Below are positions 44,226 through 52,734 of a stretch of 64,000 bases of DNA, one piece after another (within the stretch, counting starts at the first letter, position 1; the number at the start of each line of letters is the position of its first letter). A model generated the notes under the pieces. The model was not told where the DNA came from, searched no databases, and worked only from the letters and a program-made list of their open reading frames with translations. Source of the DNA: Deltaproteobacteria bacterium (GTDB lineage Bacteria; UBA10199; GCA-002796325; JACPFF01); assembly GCA_016210045.1 (NCBI GenBank), contig JACQUX010000018.1:59336-123335 (forward strand). The letters are read 5' to 3'. The position numbers were made by a program, and so were the translations under genes.

Positions 44226-44951
44226 CTACACGCGGGCGCGCTGTAGCACGCGCCGCTGCAGGACAATGAGGTCTGCAATGCCTTGCTTCGCCAGGGCCAG
44301 CAACCGCAATAGCATGGATTGATCAAACGGGTTATGCTCCGCCGTGCCCTGCACCTCAATAAAGCGCCCGCCGCCCGCCATCACGATATTCATATCGACG
44401 TCGGCGCGGACATCGTCCGCATACTCGAGATCCAACAAAGGCTGCCCTTCAACCACTCCGACACTCACGGCCGCCACGTAATCAAGCAATGGCCATTCGG
44501 TCAGCAATCCACGCTTCCGCAGTTGGGCGCACGCACAAGCTAAGGCCACATAGCCCCCGGTGATCGCCGCGGTCCTGGTCCCACCATCGGCCTGTAAGAC
44601 ATCGCAATCGAGCGTAATGGTACGGGGACCGAGTCGCTGAAAATCGACCACGGCGCGCAGCGCACGGCCGATCAGACGTTGAATCTCCGCCGTTCGCCCT
44701 CCGACGCGCCCCTTGGCCGCCTCCCGACCGGTGCGCTCCGAGGTCGCGCGCGGCAGCATCCCATACTCTGCGGTGACCCAGCCGAGCTTTGACTTTTCGC
44801 GCCAGCGCGGCACAGACTCTTCAATCGACGCCGTGCAATGGACCTGTGTTCGCCCCATTTGAATCAAGGCCGATCCTTCTGCAAAGACGGAAACTGCCGG
44901 CTTAATCACCACCGGACGCATCCGCGCACTGGCTCGCCGTCGCATTGACAT
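44226..44951 (-). CDS. rph: Ribonuclease PH
   Basis: 241 aa from the ATG at 44951 (another in-frame ATG at 44945 is possible; no clear Shine-Dalgarno, and the frame extends to 45002). It trims tRNA 3' ends phosphorolytically. The RPVxIxxxVSVFAEGSALIQMG start, R-E-A-A-K-G-R-V-G-G-R-T-A-E-I-Q-R-L, LQADGGTRTAAITGG and LLDLEYADDVRADVDMN motifs are intact, with phosphate-binding Arg residues. It sits upstream of rdgB, tRNA-Pro and tRNA-Ser in one apparent transcript, so it would act on RNAs of its own operon. Confidence 0.94.
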   Translation of the reverse strand: MSMRRRASARMRPVVIKPAVSVFAEGSALIQMGRTQVHCTASIEESVPRWREKSKLGWVTAEYGMLPRATSERTGREAAKGRVGGRTAEIQRLIGRALRAVVDFQRLGPRTITLDCDVLQADGGTRTAAITGGYVALACACAQLRKRGLLTEWPLLDYVAAVSVGVVEGQPLLDLEYADDVRADVDMNIVMAGGGRFIEVQGTAEHNPFDQSMLLRLLALAKQGIADLIVLQRRVLQRARV

Positions 44952-44978
44952 GCGGGCGGCGCTAGCATAGGGGCGGGA

Positions 44979-45074
44979 CAAAAGGCAAAGGACAAAAGGC
45001 AAAGTGCAAAATGAAAAATAGTTGCAAATGCTCTCTCACATTTTGCATTTTGCACTTTGCACTTTGCATTTTGC
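44979..45074. repeat. Inverted heptanucleotide arrays flanking a start codon
   Basis: Left array 44979-45013: five 7-base units of the form CAAAARG/CAAARTG. Right array 45040-45074: five 7-base units TTTGCAT or TTTGCAC. The right-array units are the reverse complement in kind of the left ones, e.g. GCAAAGTGCAAAATG (44999-45013) exactly pairs CATTTTGCACTTTGC. The ATG of the barrel gene is the last three bases of the left array, and the right array encodes its signal-peptide core. Confidence 0.85.
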
Positions 45075-45670
45075 ATTCTGCTCCCACATTTGCCCGCCCA
45101 CTCTCCGGATTTCACGAGGGGCCGTATCTGCAATTTGTTACGGGCATCCGTGACGCCAGCTTCGATACAGAGCAATCGACCAATACGGTGCACGGCCATG
45201 ATCAAGAGGCCCTCTTTGGTTTCATCTTCGGTTGGAATCTGACAGATCCGTGGGCCGTCGAACTCAGCGGGCATTATAGTTCCCCCGGCCTCATCACGAA
45301 CCAAGAACATTTAATCAATGTGCGCCTTGGGACAAAATGGTCATGGATCAACAACGCCCTGACTGATTTCCGATCGGTGCGCATTCTCCCTTACCTCAGC
45401 GCCGCTGGACTCGCGCAAGTCAACGTCCTGCCGACCGCGCCAACTGCCAGCGCGCCGCGTGCTCTACAGTGGGGGATCGGTCCGAGCGTGGGCGCCGGCG
45501 TGAGCGGCTTATTTTTCCACGATGCCGTGTACCTTTCGATCGGCGGTCTCGGCGATTTAGTCTGGCGACCGGAGCGCACTCAGACAATCGCCGGCATCAC
45601 CACGACCGCGTATCGCTCCACACTCGACCTGGAGTGGACCGCTATTGCCGCGTTCGGTGTGCATTTCTAA
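45011..45670 (+). CDS. Outer-membrane beta-barrel protein
   Basis: 219 aa. Signal peptide MKNSCKCSLTFCILHFALCI... with cleavage near FARP, its core encoded by the heptamer array. The mature part alternates polar/hydrophobic short strands with aromatic ends and finishes in ..AAFGVHF, the C-terminal Phe that BAM recognises. The ~190-residue length fits an 8-strand OmpW/opacity-like barrel. No plug or enzyme motif is seen. Divergent from rph. A change of one heptamer would shift the frame inside the leader, so expression could switch. Confidence 0.78.
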   Translation: MKNSCKCSLTFCILHFALCILHSAPTFARPLSGFHEGPYLQFVTGIRDASFDTEQSTNTVHGHDQEALFGFIFGWNLTDPWAVELSGHYSSPGLITNQEHLINVRLGTKWSWINNALTDFRSVRILPYLSAAGLAQVNVLPTAPTASAPRALQWGIGPSVGAGVSGLFFHDAVYLSIGGLGDLVWRPERTQTIAGITTTAYRSTLDLEWTAIAAFGVHF

Positions 45671-45693
45671 GTCCATCTAGCCACGACAATTTC

Positions 45694-45722
45694 TTGACTT
45701 TTCTCCTTCACCCTTTTAGGGT
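45694..45722 (+). promoter_or_regulatory. Promoter candidate for the lipoprotein-barrel pair
   Basis: TTGACT (45694-45699), 17 bases, TAGGGT (45717-45722), 43 bases before the ATG at 45766. The -10 TAGGGT is the same as in the candidate before the M23 peptidase gene. Confidence 0.45.
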
Positions 45723-45765
45723 GCCGCCAGTCTTTTGTATCCACACACCATTGGGGGATGGTTCC

Positions 45766-46575
45766 ATGAACACGTTTCGCACTCTGCTCGGAATCTTGGC
45801 CGGTTCCTCATTACTCGTCGCCGTGGGATGTGGCGCTCCAGGTACCCAGTCCGCGTTAGAAGATGCGCGTTTCGCGCTGGATGCGGCTGATTACGCCACT
45901 GCTGTTACAAAGGCCACTGAGGCCTACGCAGCCAATCCCACTGATTTGCCGACGGCCTTGGTTCTTTCTTCGGCCTATGCAGGACGCGGTGGCATTTCGA
46001 CCCTCGACATGGCCGAGTCCCTTTCAGAAACCGGTGCAACCTCCGACGCCTTCGATCGCGTGCACGACATTTTCGTCAGCACGTTGACCTCAACCGGATT
46101 AGCAGATCTCCGCCTGGCAATTGCCACGCTCACAGATTTTGCCGGGACCATCTCATCAGATCAACAAGGCAGCTACAGCTACCAACTTGGTGTCCTGCAA
46201 ATGATCGAGGCCCTTGCGTTGCCGACCCTCACGGCCCAGCCGGCGGCGGGTGGCACCGTCACGGCGACGGCCATCACCTCCGCGCAAAAGGATTTTGTCC
46301 AGGCGGATTTTGTCGGTGCCGATAACAATTTGATCGCGGCCGGCCTTGCGTCAGACAATGCCCTCGTCACATTGATGCGGCAGAACTACTGCGCTTTGGC
46401 CGACGTCTCAGGCACGGCTGGTTTCACGTTAGCCGAGCTGCAAGACCTCACGCTTTGCGAATTGAACGACAATCTGGCCACACTAACCCAGGCCGCCGGC
46501 AGCTTCCAATCACCTGCTATTCTTACCTGTCTTTCATTCGACTTCAGTTGCACGGCCGTGGATACCACGGATTAA
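45766..46575 (+). CDS. Lipoprotein with TPR-like helices
   Basis: 269 aa from the ATG at 45766 (GGGGGA about 8 bases upstream). Leader ends VAVGC with lipobox Cys22. Residues ~30-75 read as TPR-like helical pairs (SALEDARFALDAADYATAV and TEAYAANPTDLPTALVLSSA); the rest is helical and Thr/Ala-rich with three Cys near the C-terminus. It lies 42 bases before the next barrel gene, and the two probably form an operon. Such TPR lipoproteins often assist barrel or surface-protein export, but nothing specific is seen. Confidence 0.8.
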   Translation: MNTFRTLLGILAGSSLLVAVGCGAPGTQSALEDARFALDAADYATAVTKATEAYAANPTDLPTALVLSSAYAGRGGISTLDMAESLSETGATSDAFDRVHDIFVSTLTSTGLADLRLAIATLTDFAGTISSDQQGSYSYQLGVLQMIEALALPTLTAQPAAGGTVTATAITSAQKDFVQADFVGADNNLIAAGLASDNALVTLMRQNYCALADVSGTAGFTLAELQDLTLCELNDNLATLTQAAGSFQSPAILTCLSFDFSCTAVDTTD

Positions 46576-46617
46576 CTCGACGCCTTGAAACACGCGGACG
46601 CTTAGGGGGACACAAGT

Positions 46618-47766
46618 ATGAAATTTCAACGATGGGGGAAGTGGGTTGCCGGGGCGGTATGCGGCGTGGCGTTGGTTTGTGGAACAACGACTGATGCAAA
46701 AGAAACGAGTATCGCAGATGTATTTCCGAGTCTTGGACGGTCCGTCCGATCCCTCGGCATGGGCAACGTCGGATTGACCTTACCCGGCGATGATCCCATG
46801 GTCATGTTTTACAATCCGGCAGCACTGCAGGACTTGCCCCATTCCCCGCAATGGATGGCACCAAGCCTCACCGCTTCGATTAATAAAGACCTCATCGCCA
46901 CAACAAAAGATGTCTTGAACATGCTGGATGATCTCGACAATTCCGGTACACAAACCGGGGACCTCGGTGTGTTTGAGACGTTCTTCAACAAACGCGTGGG
47001 ACAATTCCAGCAAGTGGAAGTCAATACACCGCTGTTTGCGTTTGGCATGAAGGGCTGGGGCGCGGCGTTACTCCTCGATAGCCGGACCACCTTCTCTTTG
47101 CGGAATCGCGCCTTCCCCAATTTCGAAATGCGAACGCGCAACGACGGCGCGGTCGCGGTAGGCAAATCTATCGGCCTGTGGGGCGATGATCTGGCAATCG
47201 GCGTAATGGCCAAGGGGATTTATCGGGTCGAGCGCGATAAAATCATCACCACCAACGAGGTCATCGCCAACACGGTCAAAGATCAATTGCGTTGGAGTTC
47301 CTGGGGTAAGGGGATCGGATTCGGCGGCGACGTCGGTGTACGTTGGCGACTTCCTTTCTTGTGGGACCTCAAGCCAGTGGTTGCGGTTACGTACCAAGAT
47401 ATTGGAAATACACGATTCCGAAAGACGGCACTTACCGATACACCACAGAGCCTCAATGCAGCGATTGGCTTTCAACCGAAAATTGGCGATGTTGACGTCT
47501 TCATCGAAGCGTCCGCCACTCAACTCAATCAAAAACGTGACCTCATGACGCGCCTGCATGCCGGCGCAGAGGTCCGATTCCCACAGTGGGGCATCTTCCA
47601 ACTCAGTCTCCGGGGTGGTACGAATCAGGGATATGCGAGTGGCGGCTTTACCGTAGATCTCAAGGCCGTGCGTATCGATGGAGCTTTCTTTGGCGAGGAG
47701 ATCGGTGATCGGAAACGCCAAGGCTCGTCCTACAAATATGCCGTCGCCATCGGCACGCATTTCTAA
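46618..47766 (+). CDS. Outer-membrane barrel, PorV/TraF-like
   Basis: 382 aa. Signal peptide (about 1-27) followed by S-x-x-S-L-G-M-G-N-V-G and MVMFYNPAALQDLP, the N-terminal motif of PorV/FadL/TraF-type barrels. The rest is amphipathic strands ending in IGTHF. It probably forms a 14-strand-type outer-membrane barrel. It converges with dnaB, 21 bases between stops. Substrate unknown. Confidence 0.82.
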   Translation: MKFQRWGKWVAGAVCGVALVCGTTTDAKETSIADVFPSLGRSVRSLGMGNVGLTLPGDDPMVMFYNPAALQDLPHSPQWMAPSLTASINKDLIATTKDVLNMLDDLDNSGTQTGDLGVFETFFNKRVGQFQQVEVNTPLFAFGMKGWGAALLLDSRTTFSLRNRAFPNFEMRTRNDGAVAVGKSIGLWGDDLAIGVMAKGIYRVERDKIITTNEVIANTVKDQLRWSSWGKGIGFGGDVGVRWRLPFLWDLKPVVAVTYQDIGNTRFRKTALTDTPQSLNAAIGFQPKIGDVDVFIEASATQLNQKRDLMTRLHAGAEVRFPQWGIFQLSLRGGTNQGYASGGFTVDLKAVRIDGAFFGEEIGDRKRQGSSYKYAVAIGTHF

Positions 47767-47787
47767 TACTAGCACCGGCTTAATGGC

Positions 47788-49119
47788 TTAGTGCGCCAGG
47801 TCTTCGAATCGGGTGTACTCATTAATAAACGCCAGCTTGACGAGCCCGGTCGGCCCGTTCCGTTGCTTACCAATGATGATCTCGGCGATCCCTTTATCAG
47901 GACTTTCGCGATTGTACATTTCGTCGCGATAGACAAAAACGATCACATCGGCATCTTGCTCAATCGCACCGGATTCACGTAAATCAGCCAATTGCGGGCG
48001 CTTGTCCTGCCGGTTTTCGACCGCTCGATTGAGCTGCGAGAGCGCCACAACCGGTACGTTCAATTCCTTGGCAAGCGCCTTGAGTGAGCGGGAGATTTCA
48101 GAAATTTCACGTTCCCGACTTTCCACCCGGCCTGATACGCGCATTAATTGCAAGTAATCTACCAACACGATCCCCAATCCCTTCTCCCGCTGCAGCCGGC
48201 GCGATTTTGCCCGCATCTCCAGCACGCTCAACGCCGGCGTATCATCGATGTAGATCGCCGTTTCAGAAAGTTGTCCGGCGGCTCGGGTTAATTTCGGCCA
48301 ATCACTCTCCGACAAAAAACCACCGCGCAATTTAGAGGCGTCCACTCGGGCCGTGGAACAGAGCAAGCGCTGCACCACTTGCTCTTTGCTCATTTCCAGA
48401 GAAAAGAATGCCGCTGGTTTCCCTTCCGCGAGTGCCGCATTGACCATCATACAAGTCGCCAAACTGGTTTTCCCCATGCTCGGCCGTCCCGCCACAATCA
48501 CGAGATCGGAGCGCTGAAGCCCTGACGTCATTCGGTCCAAATCACTAAATCCGGTGGGCACTCCAGTCACCGTCGCTTTTTGTTCGTACAACTGCTCAAT
48601 GGTCTTGAACGTCTCCTTCACCACTTCGCGGAGCGAAAAAAAACTGCGGGTAATTTTCCGCTGTGCGATATCAAAAATCACGCGCTCCGCCTGATCCACC
48701 AGGTCATCCACAGCAGCTTGGTCTCCTTCGTACGCAAGCCGTGCAATGTCATTCGCACCCTGGATCAGGCGGCGCAAAATGCCTAATTGGCGCACGATAC
48801 GGGCATAGTAGGCGATATTGGCCGTGGTCGGCACCTGATCGGCCAGCGATGCCAAGTAGGCGGCGCCACCCAACGACTCAAGTCGTTGCTGGTTGCGCAA
48901 TGCACTGGTGACCGTGATAAGGTCCGCTGGCTCGTTGCGCTCGTAGAGGGAGAGAATGGTCTGGAAGATTTCACGATGGCCTTCTCGATAGAAGGCCTCG
49001 GCTTCGAGCAGCTCGACAACCCGATGAATGGCATCGGGATCAATTAACATCCCCCCTAAGACCGCACGCTCAGCGTCCAAGTCTTGGGGCGGGATACGCT
49101 CCGACAACGTTTGTGTCAT
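47788..49119 (-). CDS. dnaB: Replicative DNA helicase
   Basis: 443 aa, normal length, no intein. N-terminal DnaB domain (PPQDLDAERAVLGGML) and RecA-type ATPase with Walker A GRPSMGKTS (about 209-217), Walker B region GIVLVDYLQLM and the Arg finger KQRNGP. It unwinds the fork as a hexamer. The rplI-dnaB gap is 5 bases, the usual arrangement of the rpsF-rpsR-rplI-dnaB cluster. Confidence 0.97.
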   Translation of the reverse strand: MTQTLSERIPPQDLDAERAVLGGMLIDPDAIHRVVELLEAEAFYREGHREIFQTILSLYERNEPADLITVTSALRNQQRLESLGGAAYLASLADQVPTTANIAYYARIVRQLGILRRLIQGANDIARLAYEGDQAAVDDLVDQAERVIFDIAQRKITRSFFSLREVVKETFKTIEQLYEQKATVTGVPTGFSDLDRMTSGLQRSDLVIVAGRPSMGKTSLATCMMVNAALAEGKPAAFFSLEMSKEQVVQRLLCSTARVDASKLRGGFLSESDWPKLTRAAGQLSETAIYIDDTPALSVLEMRAKSRRLQREKGLGIVLVDYLQLMRVSGRVESREREISEISRSLKALAKELNVPVVALSQLNRAVENRQDKRPQLADLRESGAIEQDADVIVFVYRDEMYNRESPDKGIAEIIIGKQRNGPTGLVKLAFINEYTRFEDLAH

Positions 49120-49124
49120 GAAAA

Positions 49125-49571
49125 TTACGCTGCCGCTTCGACGCGGACCGTCAGAGGGACATGCACTTCGGCATGCAACCGCACTTCAAACGAATATTCA
49201 CCTACGGTTTTGATCGGTTCTTGGAGCCGAATTTTACGACGATCAATCGTCACACCCAGCTTGGCAATCAACTCACCAATGTCATGCGCGGTCACCGAAC
49301 CGAACAACTTCCCCTCTTCTCCGACTTCGCGGCTGAACGCCAACGATAAACTTAACAGCTGTTTTGCCACGGCCTCTGCCGCTTGTTTCAACTGCGATTG
49401 CTTCGTGGAGATTTGCCGACGCTCGTGTTCCAACATGCGCATATTCTTGGTGTCCGCAAGAACCGCCAACTTGCGCGGCAGGAGATAATTGCGCGCATAT
49501 CCATCTCGCACTTTGACAATCTCGCCCGGCTTTCCGAGGTTATAGACTTCATCACGTAAGATCACTTCCAT
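49125..49571 (-). CDS. rplI: 50S ribosomal protein L9
   Basis: 148 aa. MEVILRDEVYNLGKPGEIVKV and R-D-G-Y-A-R-N-Y-L-L-P are the L9 N-domain; the long helix (60-75) and C-domain follow. A paired helix-rich linker is intact. It binds 23S rRNA near the L1 stalk. Follows rpsR by 26 bases. Confidence 0.97.
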   Translation of the reverse strand: MEVILRDEVYNLGKPGEIVKVRDGYARNYLLPRKLAVLADTKNMRMLEHERRQISTKQSQLKQAAEAVAKQLLSLSLAFSREVGEEGKLFGSVTAHDIGELIAKLGVTIDRRKIRLQEPIKTVGEYSFEVRLHAEVHVPLTVRVEAAA

Positions 49572-49597
49572 AAGGTCTCCTCACACCTGAAGCGCAT

Positions 49598-49927
49598 TCA
49601 GGACACTGCGGCCACCGCATGAATGGACGTAAACGGAATGAGCGACAATAGGCGCGCCCGCCGTACGGAAATCGTGACATCGCGTTGATGTCGCGCACAA
49701 TTTCCAGAAATTCGCCGCGGCACAATCTTCCCGCGTTCGGTCACAAATTGCTGCATGACCCGTACATTCTTGTAATCGACGTCGAGGCCTTGCTCGGTAC
49801 AAACACGACAGACCTTTTTCCGATTACTATGGCCACCGCTGCCGCCGCCACTTTGACGACGCCCTCCCGGGCCTTCTTTATCGCCGCGTCCACGACGCTC
49901 TCCCCGCTCAGGACTTTTCATGCGCAT
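49598..49927 (-). CDS. rpsR: 30S ribosomal protein S18 with N-terminal extension
   Basis: 109 aa from the ATG at 49927 (AGGAAGG upstream), or 107 from the next ATG. The S18 core KKVCRVCTEQGLDVDYKN.. has Cys in C-x2-C and N-C-A-R-H spacing, a zinc-ribbon-type set kept in some lineages. It is longer than usual (~75) because of a 35-residue basic, Gly/Arg-rich N-tail. It binds S6 (rpsF just upstream, 15 bases). Confidence 0.95.
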   Translation of the reverse strand: MRMKSPERGERRGRGDKEGPGGRRQSGGGSGGHSNRKKVCRVCTEQGLDVDYKNVRVMQQFVTERGKIVPRRISGNCARHQRDVTISVRRARLLSLIPFTSIHAVAAVS

Positions 49928-49942
49928 AATATATATCCCTTC

Positions 49943-50380
49943 CTAGGCATTGACCGCCGATTCCGCACTGGCAACGGGCTGCACCACCGGTTGCTCTGGT
50001 GGCCTTGCTCCACTTGCGGCACCAAAATAGAGTTGTAAACGCTTCACATCCGCTTCCTGCTGCGCCTGCCGCGCCGCCACATCAACGGTCGTGGCCAGTT
50101 GCACGGTCAAATAGCGCACCGTCATGTCATCCAAACGACAGAAGCGTTCAATTTCGGCGACAGTCGCCCCATCACCGGTATAATCAGCGTAGAGATAAAA
50201 ACCGCGGGTCTGCTTTTCAATCGGGTATCCGAGACTACGGCGCCCCAGATCCAATAAGTGAAAGAACACCCCATTCCGCTGCTCCACAATCGCCTTGATC
50301 CGGTCCCGAGCATGCCGGACCTGCTCCTGTGAAGCGTCACCTCGGATAATAATCGTCGTTTCGTATTCACGCAGTGCCAT
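49943..50380 (-). CDS. rpsF: 30S ribosomal protein S6
   Basis: 145 aa from the ATG at 50380: AAGGAG is 7 bases upstream, whereas the in-frame ATG at 50386 is only 1 base from it. YETTIIIRGD and FCRLDDMTVRYLTVQL are S6 motifs. A C-terminal Ala/Pro/Val tail of about 25 residues extends beyond the S6 core. Overlaps the last 14 bases of pth. Confidence 0.96.
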   Translation of the reverse strand: MALREYETTIIIRGDASQEQVRHARDRIKAIVEQRNGVFFHLLDLGRRSLGYPIEKQTRGFYLYADYTGDGATVAEIERFCRLDDMTVRYLTVQLATTVDVAARQAQQEADVKRLQLYFGAASGARPPEQPVVQPVASAESAVNA

Positions 50381-50966
50381 TGCCATTCTCCTTCGCTTCA
50401 GCGCCCTTCCGATGAAACTGCCGCTGCACCACCTCGGGACCCTCCCGAATGAAGAGCAGCACGGCCTCTACCGCTTGTTGAACCATCTCGTCAACTAATT
50501 GTCGTTCCCGCTTCGGAAATACATGTAACACATACTCCGCAGCATCCGCCCCTCTCGGAGGCCGGCCAACTCCCACTCGTAAGCGCCAATAGGCCTGGCT
50601 GCCGAGGCATTCATGGGTTGAGATGATTCCCCGATGCCCGGCCGCCCCTCGATCGAAGGCCAGTTTCAACGCGCCCAACTCAAGATCGAGGTCGTCATGA
50701 ACGACCAAGAGATCGTGAAGCGCGACGCCTTCGCGCTTCACTCCTCCCGCAACGGCTTCGCCACTCCGATTCATATACGTCATCGGCTTCATAAAGCCGA
50801 TACGCAGCGGCCCTTCACTCGTACTGGTAAACAACGATTGATACAACCGTCGGGTCAGCCGCACGCCGAGCGCCTGTGCGGCCTCATCAACCACTCGAAA
50901 TCCGATATTATGCCGCGTATGCCCGTATTCCTCGCCAGGGTTCCCGAGGCCGACAATCAACTTCAC
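50367..50966 (-). CDS. pth: Peptidyl-tRNA hydrolase
   Basis: 199 aa. It frees tRNA from peptidyl-tRNA that drops off ribosomes. GLGNPGEEYGHTRHNIGF contains Asn and the catalytic His; HDDLDLELGALKL has the Asp, and K-M-x-x-G-F region is GFMKPMTYMNRSG. Overlaps rplY by 4 bases (ATGA) and rpsF by 14. Confidence 0.96.
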   Translation of the reverse strand: MKLIVGLGNPGEEYGHTRHNIGFRVVDEAAQALGVRLTRRLYQSLFTSTSEGPLRIGFMKPMTYMNRSGEAVAGGVKREGVALHDLLVVHDDLDLELGALKLAFDRGAAGHRGIISTHECLGSQAYWRLRVGVGRPPRGADAAEYVLHVFPKRERQLVDEMVQQAVEAVLLFIREGPEVVQRQFHRKGAEAKENGNGTA

Positions 50967-51646
50967 GCGCTCTTCTCACTCCCACCCTTCGCAGGCGCAG
51001 ATGGCGCCGCCGCTCCTGGGACCGCCTCGCCCTTCTGCGCCATTGCCGGGACTTCGACCGGCGCCGCGGCAACGACGGCAGCCACTTCTTCCTTCTGCGG
51101 CGCCACAACTTGCACCACGCTGAAATTATCCGTGTGCGGAAATGTCACTCCCGGCGGCAACTGAATTTCGTTCGCATGGATATTGCCGCCGATCTTCAAC
51201 GCGCTAATGTCCACGACGACAAATTCGGGTAGCGCATTCGGAAGGCACCGCAATGTTAAGGTCCGCCGACTGACCTCCAACACTCCACCTTCTTTCACCC
51301 CAGCGGCTTGACCTTCAAAGTGCAGCGGCACTTCGACTTCGATCTGCTCGTTCACATTAACTGCCAGCAAATCAACGTGCGTAATTTGTTGCTTGAGGGG
51401 ATCGCGTTGGTATTCCTTGAGCAGTGCCAGCACGGAATCCTGGCCCTCGATCGCCAGATTGATCAGGACACTTCGTCCGGCCGCGCCCTTCAGCGTTTTA
51501 CTCAAGAGTGCTTGGTTCACACTCAACGCCTTCGGCGCATATCCATGCCCATAGAGCACCGCGGGGATACTCCCCGCCACGCGCAACCGACGCGCCGGCC
51601 CCTTGCCCGTTTCCCGCTGTGCTGCTGTAATATTGACTCGTTCCAT
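50963..51646 (-). CDS. rplY: 50S ribosomal protein L25 (general stress protein Ctc)
   Basis: 227 aa from the ATG at 51646 (AAGGAG upstream); the frame to 51877 is not coding-like because it lies inside prs. L25 N-domain (5S rRNA binding; GKGPARRLRVAGSIPAVLYG) plus the TL5/Ctc beta domain (EVPLHFEGQAAGVKEGG). The C-tail is Ala/Pro/Glu-rich. It is the long Ctc type, common outside enterics. Begins 26 bases after prs. Confidence 0.96.
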   Translation of the reverse strand: MERVNITAAQRETGKGPARRLRVAGSIPAVLYGHGYAPKALSVNQALLSKTLKGAAGRSVLINLAIEGQDSVLALLKEYQRDPLKQQITHVDLLAVNVNEQIEVEVPLHFEGQAAGVKEGGVLEVSRRTLTLRCLPNALPEFVVVDISALKIGGNIHANEIQLPPGVTFPHTDNFSVVQVVAPQKEEVAAVVAAAPVEVPAMAQKGEAVPGAAAPSAPAKGGSEKSA

Positions 51647-51672
51647 ACCAACTCTCCTTATATGCGTTCGAT

Positions 51673-52623
51673 TTATACAAACAGCGATGAAATCGAATCG
51701 GCTTGATAAATACGCCGGATCGCTTCGGCGAGCAGCGGGGCAATCGACATCACATGGATCTTCTTTGCCTCGGCAATTTCCGACCGCACTGCAATCGTAT
51801 TCGTAACAACGACCGACTCCACACACGACGCCTCGATAGTGGCAATGGCTCCACCGGAGAAGATACCATGCGTACAATACGCATGCACCGCCCGTGCACC
51901 ATGCGCCAAAAGGGCCTCGGCGGCCTTCACCAAGGTTCCGCCCGTATCGATCATGTCATCGACTAACACAGCCGTCCGACCTTCAACCGACCCGATCAAG
52001 TGCATCACTTCCGTTACATTCGGCGTCGGCCGCCGTTTGTCGATCATGGCCAGAGGGCAGCCGAGCCGTTTCGCATACGCACGGGCGCGTTCCGCTCCGC
52101 CCGCATCTGGGGCGACGATCACCAGACGTTCCACATCCAGCCCTTCGCGAATGTGGTCTAACAGAATCGGCATGGCATATAGATGATCAAAAGGAATATT
52201 AAAAAAGCCTTGGATCTGTCCCGCATGAAGATCCATGGACAGCATCCGATCCGTTCCAGCGGCCGTGAGTAAATCGGCCACTAATTTGGCACTGATCGGC
52301 ACTCTCGGCTGCACTTTGCGTTCCTGGCGCGCATAGCCATAGTAGGGCACCACCGCCGTAATCCGATCGGCGCTGGCCCGCTTCAGCGCGTCGATCATGA
52401 TCAGCAACTCCATGATATGTTCGTTAGCCGGCAAAGAAGTGGGTTGAATGACAAAGACATCCATCCCGCGGACATTTTCCAACACTTCAATCCACGTCTC
52501 GCCATCGCTAAATTTGCTGACCGTACATTTCCCGATAGAAAATCCCAGCTGTTCGGCAATTTCCGCCGCCAGTAACGGATTGGAGCTCCCGGAGAATATT
52601 TTGATATTCTTAAAGTTGCGCAT
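51673..52623 (-). CDS. prs: Ribose-phosphate pyrophosphokinase
   Basis: 316 aa. It makes PRPP from ribose 5-phosphate and ATP for nucleotide, His, Trp and NAD synthesis. FSDGETWIE, YYGYARQERKVQPR (ATP site), DLHAGQIQGFF, and the PRPP-binding loop VLVDDMIDTGGT are intact. The ATG is 18 bases after the 3' end of tRNA-Gln, so the tRNA must be cut out of the mRNA leader. Confidence 0.97.
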   Translation of the reverse strand: MRNFKNIKIFSGSSNPLLAAEIAEQLGFSIGKCTVSKFSDGETWIEVLENVRGMDVFVIQPTSLPANEHIMELLIMIDALKRASADRITAVVPYYGYARQERKVQPRVPISAKLVADLLTAAGTDRMLSMDLHAGQIQGFFNIPFDHLYAMPILLDHIREGLDVERLVIVAPDAGGAERARAYAKRLGCPLAMIDKRRPTPNVTEVMHLIGSVEGRTAVLVDDMIDTGGTLVKAAEALLAHGARAVHAYCTHGIFSGGAIATIEASCVESVVVTNTIAVRSEIAEAKKIHVMSIAPLLAEAIRRIYQADSISSLFV

Positions 52624-52641
52624 GTTTCCTACTATTTCCTG

Positions 52642-52713
52642 CTGGGGCGCCAGGACTCGAACCTGGAGATGTCGGCTCCAAAGGCCGATGCCTTACCATT
52701 TGGCGACGCCCCA
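52642..52713 (-). tRNA. tRNA-Gln (anticodon TTG)
   Basis: 72 nt. Acceptor TGGGGCG/CGCCCCA, anticodon stem TCGGC/GCCGA with loop CTTTGGA, T arm CCAGG-TTCGAGT-CCTGG. Discriminator G, no encoded CCA. It lies between ispE (21 bases) and prs (18 bases) on the same strand. Confidence 0.95.
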
Positions 52714-52734
52714 TAGTCATTGGGGGCCCGCAGG

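Noticed and set aside
44979..45074. CRISPR-like array
   Set aside because: Repeat units are only 7 bases with no spacers; no cas genes are present.
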